From the NCBI GenBank assembly GCA_003117195.1, contig BDSI01000052.1:559501-623500 (forward strand): a stretch of DNA of 64,000 nucleotides. Direction: 5' to 3'. Position numbers and translations under genes: made by a program. The stretch's first letter is position 1; each line of letters begins with the position of its first letter. Below are positions 25,701 through 37,234 of this stretch, piece after piece. The notes under the pieces are model-generated. The model did not search any database and was not told the DNA's origin. It saw nothing but the letters and a program-made list of their open reading frames with translations. This DNA is from Eudorina sp. 2006-703-Eu-15 (Eukaryota; Chlorophyta; Chlorophyceae; Chlamydomonadales; Volvocaceae).

Positions 25701-26116
25701 GACACAGACACGGAAAACGCTTCTGCAGACCATCGCGTCTTGCCAGCCCAGCAGATGCTCGGTATGTAAGGTCCCTTACAGGGTCGTCCCATGGGCCACG
25801 AAAAACTGAACCATTTGCGTGTGGGCTCACCATCTGGCCCTCCTTAGCCATCTTTTTTATCTCTGCAATGGTTTTTTTCTCTTGTTGTTGTAGGCCCATA
25901 CGCTCTCGGTCGAGCTCGCGGATGGCTTTATCAAGCTGACGCTTATTCTCTCGCAACATTTCTGCAAGAGATGTAGTGGCATGTTGCACAATCTCTCAAT
26001 TTAGAACCGAAATCACCGGTTCCTTTAACAATCTGGAAACAAATCACGTTCCGCCAGCTCTCTCCGCGACAGCTACCTGCAGGAGTCTTCTTCTTCCCAA
26101 ATAGCGCTTCCAACAT
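22767..26116 (-). CDS. VPS2: ESCRT-III subunit VPS2/CHMP2 (Snf7 family)
   Basis: Charged multivesicular body protein 2, a subunit of the ESCRT-III polymer that remodels endosomal and other membranes and is disassembled by VPS4. Seven exons join in phase: 26116-26077, 25961-25831, 25607-25503, 25070-25020, 24370-24239, 23516-23439, 22901-22767, for 223 residues, the usual family length. The N-terminus MLEALFGKKKTPAEMLRENK and the basic helix AIRELDRERMGLQQQEKKTI are diagnostic. The core helices follow (KSLVRNRHAVTKMYGLKSEL; RLNLPNLQNIMREFERQNER; MEMTSEMMGDAVDDAL). The C-terminal DEDLQARLDNLRKS is a MIM1 motif, which binds the VPS4 MIT domain. A Gly-rich linker precedes it. The gene is divergent from TrmB (489 bp apart). 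Exon 4 and its donor are partly duplicated in the following intron. CHMP3 is less likely because the N-terminal sequence is VPS2-like. Confidence 0.95.
23110..23136 (+). repeat. Dispersed intronic motif (GCTGTCTT...TTGACA), copy 2
   Basis: TTTCGCTGTCTTGCTTGACA lies in the last VPS2 intron, antisense to that gene. It resembles copies at 5660, 40165 and 51205. Confidence 0.4.
23814..23866. repeat. Dispersed repeat, copy B
   Basis: About 50 bp inside the fifth VPS2 intron, nearly identical to 22526-22572 apart from a short internal insertion (GCAAGC). Same orientation, 1.3 kb apart. Confidence 0.7.
24923..25030. repeat. 54-bp tandem duplication across a VPS2 donor site
   Basis: Two copies (24923-24976 and 24977-25030). 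Each contains, on the minus strand, GGGGCGACCAAG/GTGAGC, the end of VPS2 exon 4 with its donor. The exon-proximal copy (25020/25019) is the real junction by frame; the second is a decoy 54 bp into the intron. Confidence 0.88.
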
Positions 26117-26605
26117 TTTGGTATGATATTTAATAATTCAGAACGAGGTCGTGAAGAAATTAATGACGCGTGTCGGGGCGTGTAAAAGTCCTACCACAAG
26201 CAGAACGAGATGCACTTCGCTGTGTTAGACTACGAAGAACCTGATCATATGTGAGAGCCCGAAGCAATATAGCTTATTTGACCAACAATGAGTCCACCAC
26301 GAGCTCGGGCTTTTTGCCTTTTTCAGTTGTACCGTACCACAAGAGCACGTAGTTGCAGCGACGAGAACGTATGAGAAGAGCTTGGTCTGTCAAATTCTGC
26401 TCGATAAGTTATGGTCATTAGGATTATATATGCCTACAGGTTTTCATGTGAACGCCGGGTACTTGGTTCGCCTGCCACCTTAACCGTCGTGCAACCATGA
26501 CAAACACTCGGGCGCAATCTTCTCTGTTTAAATCTAGATGTCAGGCACCGCCCCGAATCGGTCGATGTGTTTTACGCGGCTTCGTGGTCGGCGGCGGGAG
26601 GCACC
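26117..26605. promoter_or_regulatory. Divergent promoter region, VPS2/TrmB
   Basis: 489 bp between the two start codons, AT-rich relative to the exons and without coding potential. An upstream in-frame-looking ATG at 26538 is an alternative TrmB start, but its frame does not join exon 2. Confidence 0.5.
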
Positions 26606-29600
26606 ATGCTACAGTTCTTCGCGGGAGACTGGTGAGCCCTTACGCTGCTGCCTGAATTAAACATATCTACGAAAACATCGACGCCTATGTCTGTCCTGCT
26701 GCGGACGCTCCCGGCGGAGGCTGAGGACCGTTGAACGGCAGTTGCCCGTTACGCTCGTGCACGTCGTCCGTTGCTCGTCCACCACCCACCAGACGCAGCC
26801 CGCCGCGGCGCAAAGCGCCAACGCCAGCGGCAGTGTTACTAGCGGCAGCGGCGATGTCAGCCACCACGTCAACCGAGCCGCCACCACGGTCCTGCCCACC
26901 TGGATGACGGTGAAGCCCGCCGACAGCCGGGAGTCGCCCTTCGCGGAGCTGGATCTCATGGAGCTGTGGGACGGGGTGAGGCTGGGCCGCTCTCCCCGTC
27001 CGCGCTCTAGGGCAACCCACGCCTCCGCGCCCCCGTATTGGACTCTCCAAATTCAGATCCGGATCCGAAATGGATGGCCGCAATCCTCACATCTTCCCAG
27101 CGCGCGCACGCCCAGCGCTCAGCTAGAGCCCTCCCCCCACACACAGTATTGGGGCAACACACTTCACCGGATATGTGTTGCCTCTCCTTAAAATGGTACG
27201 GTACATCGCCGTGCTGCATCTGCGTGGGAGAGCTACCCTGCAGCGATGGTTAGAGGGAGGGCTGTGACGTACTACTCAAGAGACCCACGGGCGCTCGCGT
27301 AGAAGAGCCGTACAGCTGGGGGCTGAACCATCTTGTACGGCCGAGGATTGTTCTTCCACAGGCACAGGCACAGGCACAGGCAAGAGTGCGGGCCTCAGCC
27401 TTGGCAAGCACGGCCTAAGTGTGTGTTGGGAGGGTTGGGAGGGTTGGGAGGGTCGGGAGGGTCGGGAGGGTTGGGAGGGTTGGGAGGGTTGGGAGGGTTG
27501 GGAGGGTCGGGAGGGTCGGGAGGGTTGGGAGGGGCGCGGAACCTAGCGTACCTCCACGACCCCTGCGGAGCGCGCACGCCCCGGCACCTCTTCCCTCCCC
27601 CCCGGGGAATCCCCAGCGCCGCTCCCTCGGCTGTCGTACATGCCCCAGGTGGGAAAGACCCGTGTACGGCAGCACGTCAACCCGCTCCGCCGGGAGTTCC
27701 AGCAACCCGCCTCGCCGCCCGACTGGGCGGCGGTGTACGACGACCCCTCCTTACCGTTGGCGCTGGACATCGGCAGCGGTTACGGCCGGTTCCTGCTGCT
27801 GCTGCAGCGCAACAACCCGCAGCAGCGCGTCAACTACCTCGGGCTGGAGATACGACGCACGGTGGGTGTGTGCTGTGTCAGCTGGCTGCGCCCGCAGCGG
27901 TTCTCGTAGAAGCAGGGCGGCCGCAGACCGGTTTCGGAGCCCTAGGAGGCCAAGGCTGGGAGGTACCCCCGACGCCCCCGTTGGTTCACGTCCCACGTTC
28001 CTCGACCCCATGCACCCATCTCATTCTTCGGTGCCGTACGCTGCCGCCCCCGTTGCCCGCCTCCCTGGACTCTCGTGCAGCTCGTGGACCGGTCCAACGA
28101 GTGGGTGAAGCGGCTGGGGCTGCAGGGGGGCGTCCACTACCTGTTCGCCAACGCCACCGTCAGCCTGGCGTCCCTGCTGGCAGGCTACCCGGGGCCCATC
28201 ACCGACGTCTTCATCCAGTTCCCCGACCCGTAAGTATCCCGACCCGTAAGTATCCCGACCCGTAAGTATCCCGACCCGTAAGTATCCCGACCCGTGGGTA
28301 CCCCGACCCGTGGGCACCCCGACCCGTGGGTACCCGACTCGGCGGTGCAGTGTGATGTGATGGCGCGGTAGGTCGAGTTTCACACTCGAGTCGAGGAGAC
28401 AGCTCCAGGACGGCGGCGCCTGTGCCCGTGATTGCGGTGCGGGGGAGCGCCCCCACGCAGGGCCGCAGAACCCAAAGCTCGCGTCACAGTTGCTACGGCT
28501 GGCAATCGCTAGGGACTCCAGGGGTGCCCCCTCCCCTCCCCTCCCCTCCCCAGTATAAATATGTCTACCAATTTCCTATACCCTCCCCTCCCGTCTCCCC
28601 TCCCGCCACAGGCACTTCAAGCGGCGGCACCACAAGCGGAGGGTGGTGCAGCCGCAGCTCGTGGCGGCCCTCCGGGAGATCATGGCTCCAGGGGGTGAGT
28701 ACTGGGTAGTCAGTAGTCGGTTTTAGAGTGTAGGTTTTAGGGTGTAGGGTTTAGGGTGATGGTTTAAGGGGTGCGGAGGGGACTCTTGAGGGTATCTGAT
28801 GAGGGCCCAGGTGGGGGGCGTGCGGGGAGGGGCCGTGTGTGTGTGTGTGCATGGCGGAAAGCTGTCGGAGAGCTGGGGGAAAGATGCTTGTGGCTGCTCC
28901 CAATCGTGCACGGCGCTGCAGCGTGGCCGCTTGGCCGAGTGCACCTCGCCGCATGGCGCAGCATGAGGCAACTGATCCTCCGGATACCCAACGGGTGCTT
29001 GGGGTGCTCCCCGGCCCCCCTATGGCGAGTCATGTCGTCAAGGGACGCCCGCCTGAGCGCTCAGGTGGCAGCATCTCTCTCTCTGTGTGTGTCAGACCTC
29101 GTCGTCCCCCGTGTGTGTTTTCCGTACAACACGGCTGCAGGTCGGCTGCTGCTCCAGTCCGACGTGGAGGAGACGTGCGTCGCGATGAGGAACATGTTTG
29201 AGCGGTACGGCGGGGACGCCTTCACGCTGGCGCCGCAGCACAGCGAGTGCGCCGTGTTCTTCAGCCGACCCACGGGTTCGTCGGCTACGCCGACGTCGTT
29301 GGAGCCGCATGCCGACGCGGCCGCGGCAGCACCACTCACATCCTCGGCGGCGGCGGCGGCGGCGGCGGCGGCGGAGGTGGTTGCGGCCCATAACGGCGGC
29401 ACGACAGCGGTTGGCGGGCCGTCGGAAGGTGATGTGGGCGTACGGCAGCAAGGTGGGGTGGCGAGCGCAAGGCACACCGCCGCGGAGGCGGAGGATGTAC
29501 GGCACGCTGCGGACGGCGGGGGCGCAGCTGTGCCGGCGGCGGCGGCGGTGGCGGCAGCGCGGACGGCCAGCGACGCCAGTACGGACGAGGACGTCGGCGT

Positions 29601-29796
29601 CAGCGGCAGCGACGGCACCGATGAGGAAAGCGGCGACACGGACGCGGACGAGGAGTACGACATCGACAGCATGGTTTCGGAGTGGGCGAAGGGCGGGTGG
29701 CTGGTGGACAACCCCATCGGCACGCCCACGGAGCGCGAGCACTACGTGGGGCAGCAAGGTCTGCCGGTGTACCGGGTGCTGCTGGTCAGGAGGTAG
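26606..29796 (+). CDS. TRMB: tRNA (guanine-N7-)-methyltransferase, plant/organelle type
   Basis: SAM-dependent enzyme that forms m7G (normally position 46) in tRNA. Exons 26606-26631, about 26720-26975, 27649-27861, 28081-28229, 28612-28694 and 29141-29796 give about 460 residues. The N-terminus is a transit-peptide-like leader ending near VVRCSSTTHQ. Then come FAELDLMELWDG, RVRQHVNP, the SAM motif DIGSGYGRF (about 134-142), NYLGLEIR, and the family signature FPDPHFKRRHHKRRVVQ across the exon 4/5 junction (about 212-228). LLLQSDVEETCVAMR and the C-terminal GWLVDNPIGTPTEREHYV complete the match to plant TrmB-like proteins. A low-complexity Ala/Gly/Asp-rich insert of about 125 residues (29265-29670) sits before that C-terminal block. 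The exon 1/2 boundary is the least certain; exon 2 could begin at 26726. Confidence 0.9.
27425..27535 (+). repeat. 10-bp tandem repeat (GGGTTGGGAG), about 11 copies
   Basis: In TrmB intron 2, variants GGGTTGGGAG and GGGTCGGGAG. The G-triplet spacing could form G-quadruplexes in DNA or in the pre-mRNA. Confidence 0.9.
28222..28330 (+). repeat. 16-bp repeat containing the TrmB exon 4 donor
   Basis: Unit CCCGACCCGTAAGTAT repeats from the exon end (CCCGACCC/GTAAGTAT at 28229/28230) into the intron, about four near-perfect copies followed by degenerate CCCGACCCGTGGG units. Every perfect copy is itself a consensus donor. Confidence 0.93.
28561..28582 (+). repeat. Dispersed intron motif TGTCTACCAAT...CCTATACC
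   Basis: ATGTCTACCAATTTCCTATA starts 51 bases upstream of the exon 5 acceptor of TrmB. Best-conserved copy of the family. Confidence 0.75.
28721..28770 (+). repeat. Degenerate telomere-like (TTTAGGG) tract
   Basis: GGGTTTAGGGTG and related TTTTAGGG-like words in TrmB intron 5, just after the exon 5 donor. Plant/algal telomere unit, interstitial. Confidence 0.6.
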
Positions 29797-30200
29797 CACA
29801 TGCTGGGGAACTGGCGGTAGCTGGCTGTGGTTCACAGTCGTAGCCAGCGCCTCCGCTCCTGACCCGGCATGTGGCCAACAGGAGGCCTCCCCCTCCATCC
29901 TCCTGGCCACTGGCTGTGACTCCACTGGCCACTGGCTGTGACAGTGGCGGGCGCCGCCGCACGTCGGCCGCCTCCGGGGCGCACACGGGCCATACCGGGC
30001 TGGCACGGATCCCACGGTCCGGATGGCAACATGGGACGCAGCAGCAAGGGACGTCCCGGCCCCCGATCGGCTGTGCTTTCGTCCCCCGGCCCATGGGGGG
30101 GTTGGGGCCGCATGCCCGCCCGGGAGGGGATGAGTTGGTCCGTTCCCCCTTCCTAGGCGCCCGAGTGAAAGGGGGCGGGGACGGGACCGCGAAGGGGGGC

Positions 30201-30318
30201 CGGTGGGGCCGCTGCAAGGGGGCGGTGGGGCCGCTGCAAGGGGGCGGTGGGGCCGCTGCAAGGGGGCGGTGGGGCCGCTGCAAGGGGGCGGTGGGGCCGC
30301 TGCAAGGGGGCGGTGGGG
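30201..30318. repeat. 22-bp tandem repeat, about 5.4 copies
   Basis: Unit GGGGCCGCTGCAAGGGGGCG plus GT, nearly identical copies, downstream of the TrmB stop codon. Confidence 0.9.
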
Positions 30319-30808
30319 CCGCAATGAGGTCGAGGTGACCTGGCCCGGGACGGCAAGGTCTGCTCGCGGAGGGCTTGGAGGCGGTGGTGGCTTCGCTTTG
30401 CTTTTGAGGGCTTTGCTTCGCTTCGGTGGAAGCAGGTGTGTGTGCAGTTTTGTGTGTACAGCTGTACGGCTTACAACACAACCCCGGCCTTGACGCAACC
30501 ATACATGCGAGCGCGGGGCTTGAGGAGGGCTGCGAAGGGGGGAAGGGGCGGTTCTGGGCGCGACGTGGAAGAGCGCCGCGGAGGAGTGATCTGTCGCACG
30601 GTACGGCGAGCAAGCGTCCGGTTGCTGGGGCCTGATAACCTGCCAGTCGGGGCCTCGAGGGCGGTAACAATATTCTGCACCTGCTGCACCTGCTGCAGCT
30701 GCTGCAGCTGCTGCTCATATTGTGTGGCCACTGAACCCGTCTGAGGGGGGCACTTCATCTTGCTCTTCACTTACGGAACACGATTGTCAGTCCCAGACCC
30801 TCTGCCCA

Positions 30809-30870
30809 TTACACCTTTACATGCTCTGCCCCCAAGCTCGGTCACTTCCCCCAACTCCCTGTCCATTACA
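30809..30870 (-). terminator. Cluster of TGTAA polyadenylation motifs
   Basis: TTACA occurs at 30809-30813, 30817-30821 and 30866-30870 on the plus strand, i.e. TGTAA on the minus strand. That lies 710-770 bases past the stop of the minus-strand BTB gene, a normal volvocalean 3' UTR length. Confidence 0.6.
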
Positions 30871-31578
30871 CGCACTCTGCCGTCAAGCTCGCGCACATCC
30901 GCAATCCAGCCGCGACCCCTGGCCATTCCAAGTCATGGTGCACGCCAGCTGCGCCAGGGGCAGCCCTGGATCGAACGTTCGGGATCCCGCAGGATCCAGG
31001 ATCCAGGATCCAAGGGGTGTGGACGCCGCATAGTGCCACACTGGCCAGGGGGCCTCTCAACGAGGGAGGCCCGGGGCGGGGGAGAGACGCTCCAGGGGGG
31101 GCAGGGGCGCCCGCATGTACGGGACCTCGGTCCGTCGCCCCCTCCCGCCCGTGCCGTGCCGTACCGTATCGCGAAGCGATGTGGGCAAAGGACGGCACTT
31201 GATGGATGAATCCAGCACATACGCGCACCAACAGCCCAACCCACGCCCTCAACTTGCTCAGCAACTACGGGCGTGTACGCGACCAACCACAACCCAAAGA
31301 GCGCACGAAACAACACTCCGTGGAGGCTCGCGGCCCCCCACCGCACTCGCGGCTCCGTGTCCCGGCGGGGAGACCTTCGACGCAGCGGTGCGCTTGCCAC
31401 CTTCAGGCTAGGGTCGCCCCTCCGGCTGAACCGTGCACGGTCGCCCTGCCTGCTGGGTGCGCCCTGCGGCCTGCCTCTCTGGTTGGAGCCTCACGTGGCG
31501 CGGTGGCGGCAGCACTCGCCCCGGGGAGTGGGTGGCGGAGGCGGCGGAGGCGGCTCAGGCGGAGGCCCGGGCGGGGGC

Positions 31579-34225
31579 TCAGGTGCCGCGCAGCCGCCAG
31601 CGGCACTGGCCGTGGTTGGCGATGGTGAGCTGCCACCTGCGGTACCGTACGGACGTGGAGGGGAGGACTCGGCAAGCCAACGATGGCCCATCGCGGGAGC
31701 GGGGGGTTCCCGTGCCAACTGGTTCACTCGTACGGCACTACCACGTGTTTCGAACGTGTCACCGTGCCGTTCGGTACGGCAGTGACGCCGCGGGCGGGCG
31801 CGTGGGCATCTGGGACGTTCCACCCCCCCGTGTATCCGGGCGTCTCGCGTTCGCCGATTGGAACGGGAGGTGGGAGGTGGATCGATGTATCGGGGTCGAT
31901 GCTGCATATGCCGTACACGCCTTCTCACCTGCGGTTTGCTGTCAGGGTGGCGCCGCCGCCGCCGCCGGTCAGGGAGTACGAGTACGACACCGAGGTCGAC
32001 ACCTTCATGCCCTTCACGGGTTTTAGGGCGGGCACAGACCGCAGACCCGTCAGCCCGCGCACGCAGGCAGCGGCAAGGTGTGTGTGGCTATCCAGAATGC
32101 CGTACACCCGTACCCGACTGAGGTACGGCACCCCGAACGGAATGGCGCCATGCCGTACCTCGTTACGCAGCGCGGCCTTCATGGTCGATGTGTCGTGCAC
32201 CAGCCGGCCGATCAGCCTGTGGCGGCAGCATTGACGGCAGCGGGAGCAGTAGCAGTAGTACAGGCACAGGTACGGGTACGGTCATCTCCCCGGGTACAGT
32301 AGTACGGTACGGGTACGGGTACGGTCATTTCCCAGGTACACGGATATCCCGGGTAAAGGGCTCTATGGATGGACGGACTAAGTCAACACCCCGGACAGCA
32401 TCAGAGACCGACCCACCGACCCACCGACCCACCCACCCACCGCCGCAGCGTGCTCCCTCGCAGTCCGTCCAGAACCTCCTCCTCCACCTCCCCGCCGTCC
32501 AGTGGGCCGCCGCCGCCGCCGCCCTCCTCCTCCAACCCCGACATGGCATCCGAGCAGATGAAGGCGACGCACTCATCACACACCTGCTGCCAACGGCGTT
32601 GGCCGGGAGAGGGAGCGGGACAGGGCGCGGTGTGGAGCCACCCTCGTCCTCGAAACGCTCAGGGACCTCGATCCGCCAACTTGTGCGGTGGTGGCTGCTG
32701 GCTAGGGACGGCCCAAAAGATCCCCGGACACCGCACGGCAGCGATTAGGGGTATCCCTTCGATGGCGGGAAGCTCTAGGCGTCTAGGGTTCACTGGGGTT
32801 GAGAGCCCGCTGCCAAAATGTTGCCGGATGCCGTCTCAAGGGGTCAGGTGCCTCCCACGACCACTTGCGCCCACCACCACCACCGCCACCGTGTCGCCGC
32901 CGCCGCCGCCGCCAGGTCGCCCGCCCGCCCGCCCAGCAGCCCGCACTCACCCTCTCCATCCTGAGCCGGTCCGCCCTGGCCAGCCACTTCCACACGTAGG
33001 CGCGGCTGGAGGGCGAGCAGCTGAACACAGGCGGGGTGCTGCCGCCGCAGCCGCCGCAGCCGCCGCAGCCGCCCCTGGCACTGACAGTAGCGGCGGTGGC
33101 GGCGGTGCCACCGCTGCAGCCGCCTCCCAGCAAGAACTCCTCGCACAGCAGCAGCAGCCCCTGCATGCCGTACTTATCCGCCAACTGGATCACCGAGTCG
33201 ATGTTGTCCTGCACGCGTGTGCAAGTTTCAAAGGGTGAGAACAGTCTGGTGATGTGCAAGAGTATACCGTACCGTACATGAAGTATATTTGTCCAAACTG
33301 TTCCGAACGAGAAAGCGCAAAGTTCTTTCGGACAGCGTAATACATAAACCCTTACACCGGTATATCGTACTGGACATACCGGTACGTCCATACATGTACG
33401 ACGATATACGACATGCCGTACACTCACCCATCCGATGGTGGGCCGAGGCAGTCGTACGGGCGGGTACATTAGCTCCAGAACCACCCGCCAGTCCGCCGCC
33501 GAGTCGTCACCCATCAGCGGAATGTGGACCGACCCGACCGACCGACCCACGGGTCGACCCGTACCCCACGCCGCGCCTCCCCTGCCCGTGCTAGTGTTGC
33601 TGCCGGTACCGGCGCCCGGGGCTGCCGCGGGACACGAGCGCGCGTCGCCGCCTCCGCCGCCGCCTCCGGCCTCGTCGGCGGGCAGGGCCTCCCACGCGCC
33701 GAGGTTGAGCATGTCCCGTAGTACAGACGACCACGACGCCAAAACCTGGCCAGCGGCGATAACAGGGACCGCGCAGCAAGATCGAAGCCAATCAATGCCG
33801 TGATGGGTTCATGAAAAAAACGAGCGCAGTCTGCCGGTACGTACGGCATGGTTGAGCGCATGCGACGAATGCATGCGGTCCGTGTTTTTCTTTCTTGGAA
33901 CATGTGGCGCGGTGGGTGGTCCCCTGGCCGTACCAAGCCGTACCCACCCGTCGCGTGTTGCCTCGCCCACCTGAGAGTGACACGGCAAGCAGGCACCGTC
34001 CGGGAAGACGAGGAGCGCGTCCGCCGTCGAGGGGTCAAGGAAGGGCAGTGGCGGCGCCGCCGCGCCGCCGCCGGCGCCCTGACCCCCAGCGGCCGTGCCG
34101 ATGACGAGTGAGGAGATGCAGCTGGACGACGCTGCAGTCGATCTGGATCCCGATCCAGTTTCAGGTCCATATCCAGGTCTGGATCCAGATCCAGACCCCG
34201 GAGGGGAAGATGACGACGAAGACAT
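31579..34225 (-). CDS. BTB/POZ-domain protein
   Basis: Seven exons join in phase: 34225-33971, 33745-33428, 33208-32951, 32583-32441, 32216-32159, 32011-31929, 31636-31579; 390 residues. After a Ser/Gly-rich start (MSSSSSSPPGSGSGSRPGYG), ADALLVFPDGACLPCHSQ joins VLASWSSVLRDML, the first half of a BTB domain. ADWRVVLELMYP and NIDSVIQLADKYGMQGLLLL followed by CEEFLL make up the second half. The domain is interrupted by a Gly/Asp-rich loop (exon 2) and is followed by a Cys-Gly tract. Short C-terminal exons encode CDECVAFICSDAM, LIGRLVHDTSTMKAALRNE and WQLTIANHGQCRWRLRGT before TGA. BTB proteins commonly act as dimerising adaptors, often for Cullin-3 ubiquitin ligases; which partner applies here is unknown. 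Three TGTAA motifs lie about 0.7 kb downstream. Confidence 0.85.
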
Positions 34226-35996
34226 GTCGACAAGAGCAGCCGCCGGGGTCGCCTGACGCAGCCATGGAAGGCGGCAGTGACGGTATCAGCGATGGGGGTT
34301 TGCCAGTTTGGGGTTCGGGGCTGCCAGGCTGTAAACGTACACCAGCGGCGGCGGCACTGCGAGTGCACTGTGGGGGTGATCGTCTACCTGTTCGGAGAAC
34401 GCCCCGGCGACCCGTTAGCAGGCCAGTCAGTGCCGTACTGCAATCCAAGGCGCTTGACAGCGCAGGGACGTCAACGGCGGTGTGCGTCGCATTGCTTCCT
34501 GGCACGAAAGGGGTGGTGGTGCTAACAGAGGGTTGATGCGGGATGTTGGGGTTGTGGCCCCTCCCCTTGCTTCAGCGAGCGAGGTGCCCGAGGGAGGGAG
34601 GGACTCACCCGCCGGCCGCTGAGGTCGTTGGCGGCACCCGGGGGATCGTTGAAGAGCGGTCCGCGGGACCGGGACGTACGTGCACGTCGTCCAGGTTTGA
34701 ACGAGGAGAGCAGAGCTGGAGGACAAACCGGTGCAGTGGTTTGTTCGGACTTCGGAGCAACCAAGAAAGAAGCGCGCACCCTGCTGCCGAGCGGTGTCCG
34801 CCAGTCGGCGGCGAGTGTCCGAGTGAGCGCAATAGGGTGTGCGCTTGCGGCGCCCGAGGGGTTGATCGTGCAAATCCACAACTGGGTTTCGCTATGATTT
34901 GCGGTACTGGGCTGGTTTCACTTTTCGTGTGGTAGTGGTGGTGGTGGTGGTGGTGATGGTGACCGGTGGCGAAGACGCGCCTAGCTGGCGGTCCCTTGTA
35001 ATCGTATTCACGTCACAAAGTAAGGCGTCATGCGTGCCTTCGGATGGGCCGTGCAATCAATATATGGGCTGCCGGTTGTGTTGGAGAGCGTTTGCGGGCG
35101 CCTGGCTTGGGGCTCTCGGCCGATCTCGGGTCCACGGTCGCGACTGTTCGGCTTCGGACGCAGTCGCATCCGCGAGGTACGATATACTCCCGCGCGCGCC
35201 AATCTCGGCTATGTCACTCGAATTTTCACAGTTCCTCACATATTACTGAATACATCGAGTCGATATGCGTGTTGATGCTCGATGAGTCGCCTGGCTGAGC
35301 GCTTCGTCACGCAGCGTACCGTAATGCTTCGGACGAGTTGGGAGCGCTCCTAGTGCCCACGATTTACGCATATGTTCTTGGGGATCGCCGCCGCCGTCCG
35401 CTCATCCAATGATAACAAGTTTTGCATGTTTGTTGCAGAGCATGCCGAGCCCGGGCCCGGCCAACGGCTGAAGCAGGTTGCAGGGGTTATGTACGCCAAT
35501 GATTGCCGCTGTGTTGCACACCCTCATGATGCTTGAAAAGCATCATGGAATCACACGATCGATTTGGATGAGGTTGCAGCTTCCGTGCGTTCCAAGCATG
35601 GTGTCAATCAACGACCCGTGGACCCTATGCGGCCTCCTACAAAACCCTTTCTTTTTGGCTTTATTATCAAATTTCCCACTTACATTTGATTGCGGTCGGT
35701 TTTGCACACTGCTGGGTTTTTGGTCATGTGACCCTAGTGGTGCGTCAACCATGTTCCGTACTAATCTTGATGTGAAGCTCAACACCACTTACAAACAGTT
35801 GTTGCGCAAACATCTAGCCACAGCGACGATGCACATACCTGGCGGCTCTGTATTTGCTGACAAAAGACTACAACCCTTCACGTTAGCACGCATTTGTATT
35901 CGATGACTTGATTAAAGCAAGTAATTTGATGTGTTAGTTGCCAAGAGCTGACCTTACGTTGTGTGCATCAGGCAGTCGATTCCGGGCCACAGGGCA
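34226..35996. other. Divergent region between BTB and MATE genes
   Basis: 1.77 kb holding both promoters and 5' UTRs. Contains a (GGT)n run at 34918-34960 and an AT-rich block at 35200-35960. A plus-strand open stretch (about 35499-35906) lacks family similarity, flanking splice signals and typical codon use. No gene is called. Confidence 0.45.
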
Positions 35997-37167
35997 ATGT
36001 CGCCGGGGACCATGCTGCTCAAGCGGCCGAGCTCGCCTCCGGCATCACAAGCATTCGCACGCCCCAACATCGCCTGTAACAGAGTGCGCCACACGTCACT
36101 GCTGCGCGTTGGGCTAGGCTGCGCATGGGACTTCCGTCGCGCACAGCTGCGCCAACCACGCTTTGCGGGGCCAACAGCAGCAGCGGCCGCAGCCGGGGCG
36201 ATCCCTGCGCGGGATGACACCCCGGTTGACGCGCTGAAGCGGTGGGTGCAGCAGCTGTCGAGCTCGGCGTACGACAAGGAGATTTGGGCGGTCGCGCTCC
36301 CCGCGCTGGTGGCGATGCTGCTGGAGCCGGTCATGAACGCCATCAACGCAGGTGGGGCAGCACCATTGGCAGTGGACCCATCCCCTGAGGGGGACGGGCG
36401 GGGGGCAGAGGGCAATGGGATCTCGTCCAAGGGCGATGTGGCAGCTGTGCGCCGGCGGGGCGGGGCGGGACTCCTTCCTTTCGCGCTGGGCTGAGCGCCC
36501 GCGCTGGGCTGCAGCCCGGGGCCCCAGGGGGTCTCCCCAGCGGGGGCTCGGCTCCGTCATGATTGGCCCCACGCGCACGGCCCCCCCCCCGCCCCCGCCC
36601 CCGCTACCAATTTCCTATACCCCCCACGCCCCCGCTCCTTGGGGGTCCTTGTAGAGGCACCTATGTCCAAGAGGCTTGCAGTCCCCATCAGGCCCGGTGG
36701 TGGTGGGGGGGGGGCTGAACCTGTCGGCCCTGTGGGGCAGGCAGGGTCCCATGGCAGGCAGCGCACATTGTGTTGGCCTACCGATTCGCGGTATCGTTGC
36801 CCCTCCCCCGCGGCCTAACCCTCGCAACCCCCGCCCACCAAGTCCCGGCTTCAATTCGTCTACCAAGCTTCCCTTCCCCCCCTCCCTCCCTCCCTGCCCC
36901 CTCCCTCCCTTACCTCCCTCCCCCCTCCCTCCCTTACCTCCCTCCCCCCCTCCCTCCTTCCCCCCCTCCCTCCCCCCCTCCCTCCCCCCTTTCCCCCCTC
37001 CCTCCCTCCCTCCCTCCCTCCTGCCCCCCTCCCTCCCTCCCCACTTCCCTCCCTCCCTCCCCCCTCCCTCCCTTCCCTCCCTCCCCCCTCCCTCCCTTCC
37101 CTCCCTCCCCCCCTCCCTCCCCCCCCCCCCCCCCCCCCTCCCCCCCCCCTCCCTCCTCCCCCCTCCC

Positions 37168-37234
<67 letters not shown>

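Larger units (their letters stand above)
29797..31578. other. Region between convergent TrmB and BTB genes
   Basis: Should hold both 3' UTRs. No TGTAA was found behind TrmB on the plus strand; the minus strand has three (see 30809-30870). Contains the 22-bp minisatellite at 30201-30318 and a (CTG)n-like run near 30680-30715. No convincing exon was found. Confidence 0.5.

Noticed and set aside
26657..27083. Minus-strand frame with a hydrophobic stretch (SPLPLVTLPLALALCAAAG)
   Set aside because: It is antisense to TrmB exon 2, whose plus-strand frame matches the family (FAELDLMELWDG) and splices in phase to exon 3.
35478..35906. 143-codon plus-strand open frame in an AT-rich block
   Set aside because: No ATG at its start, no recognised similarity, atypical codon use and no splice signals joining it to the MATE gene.
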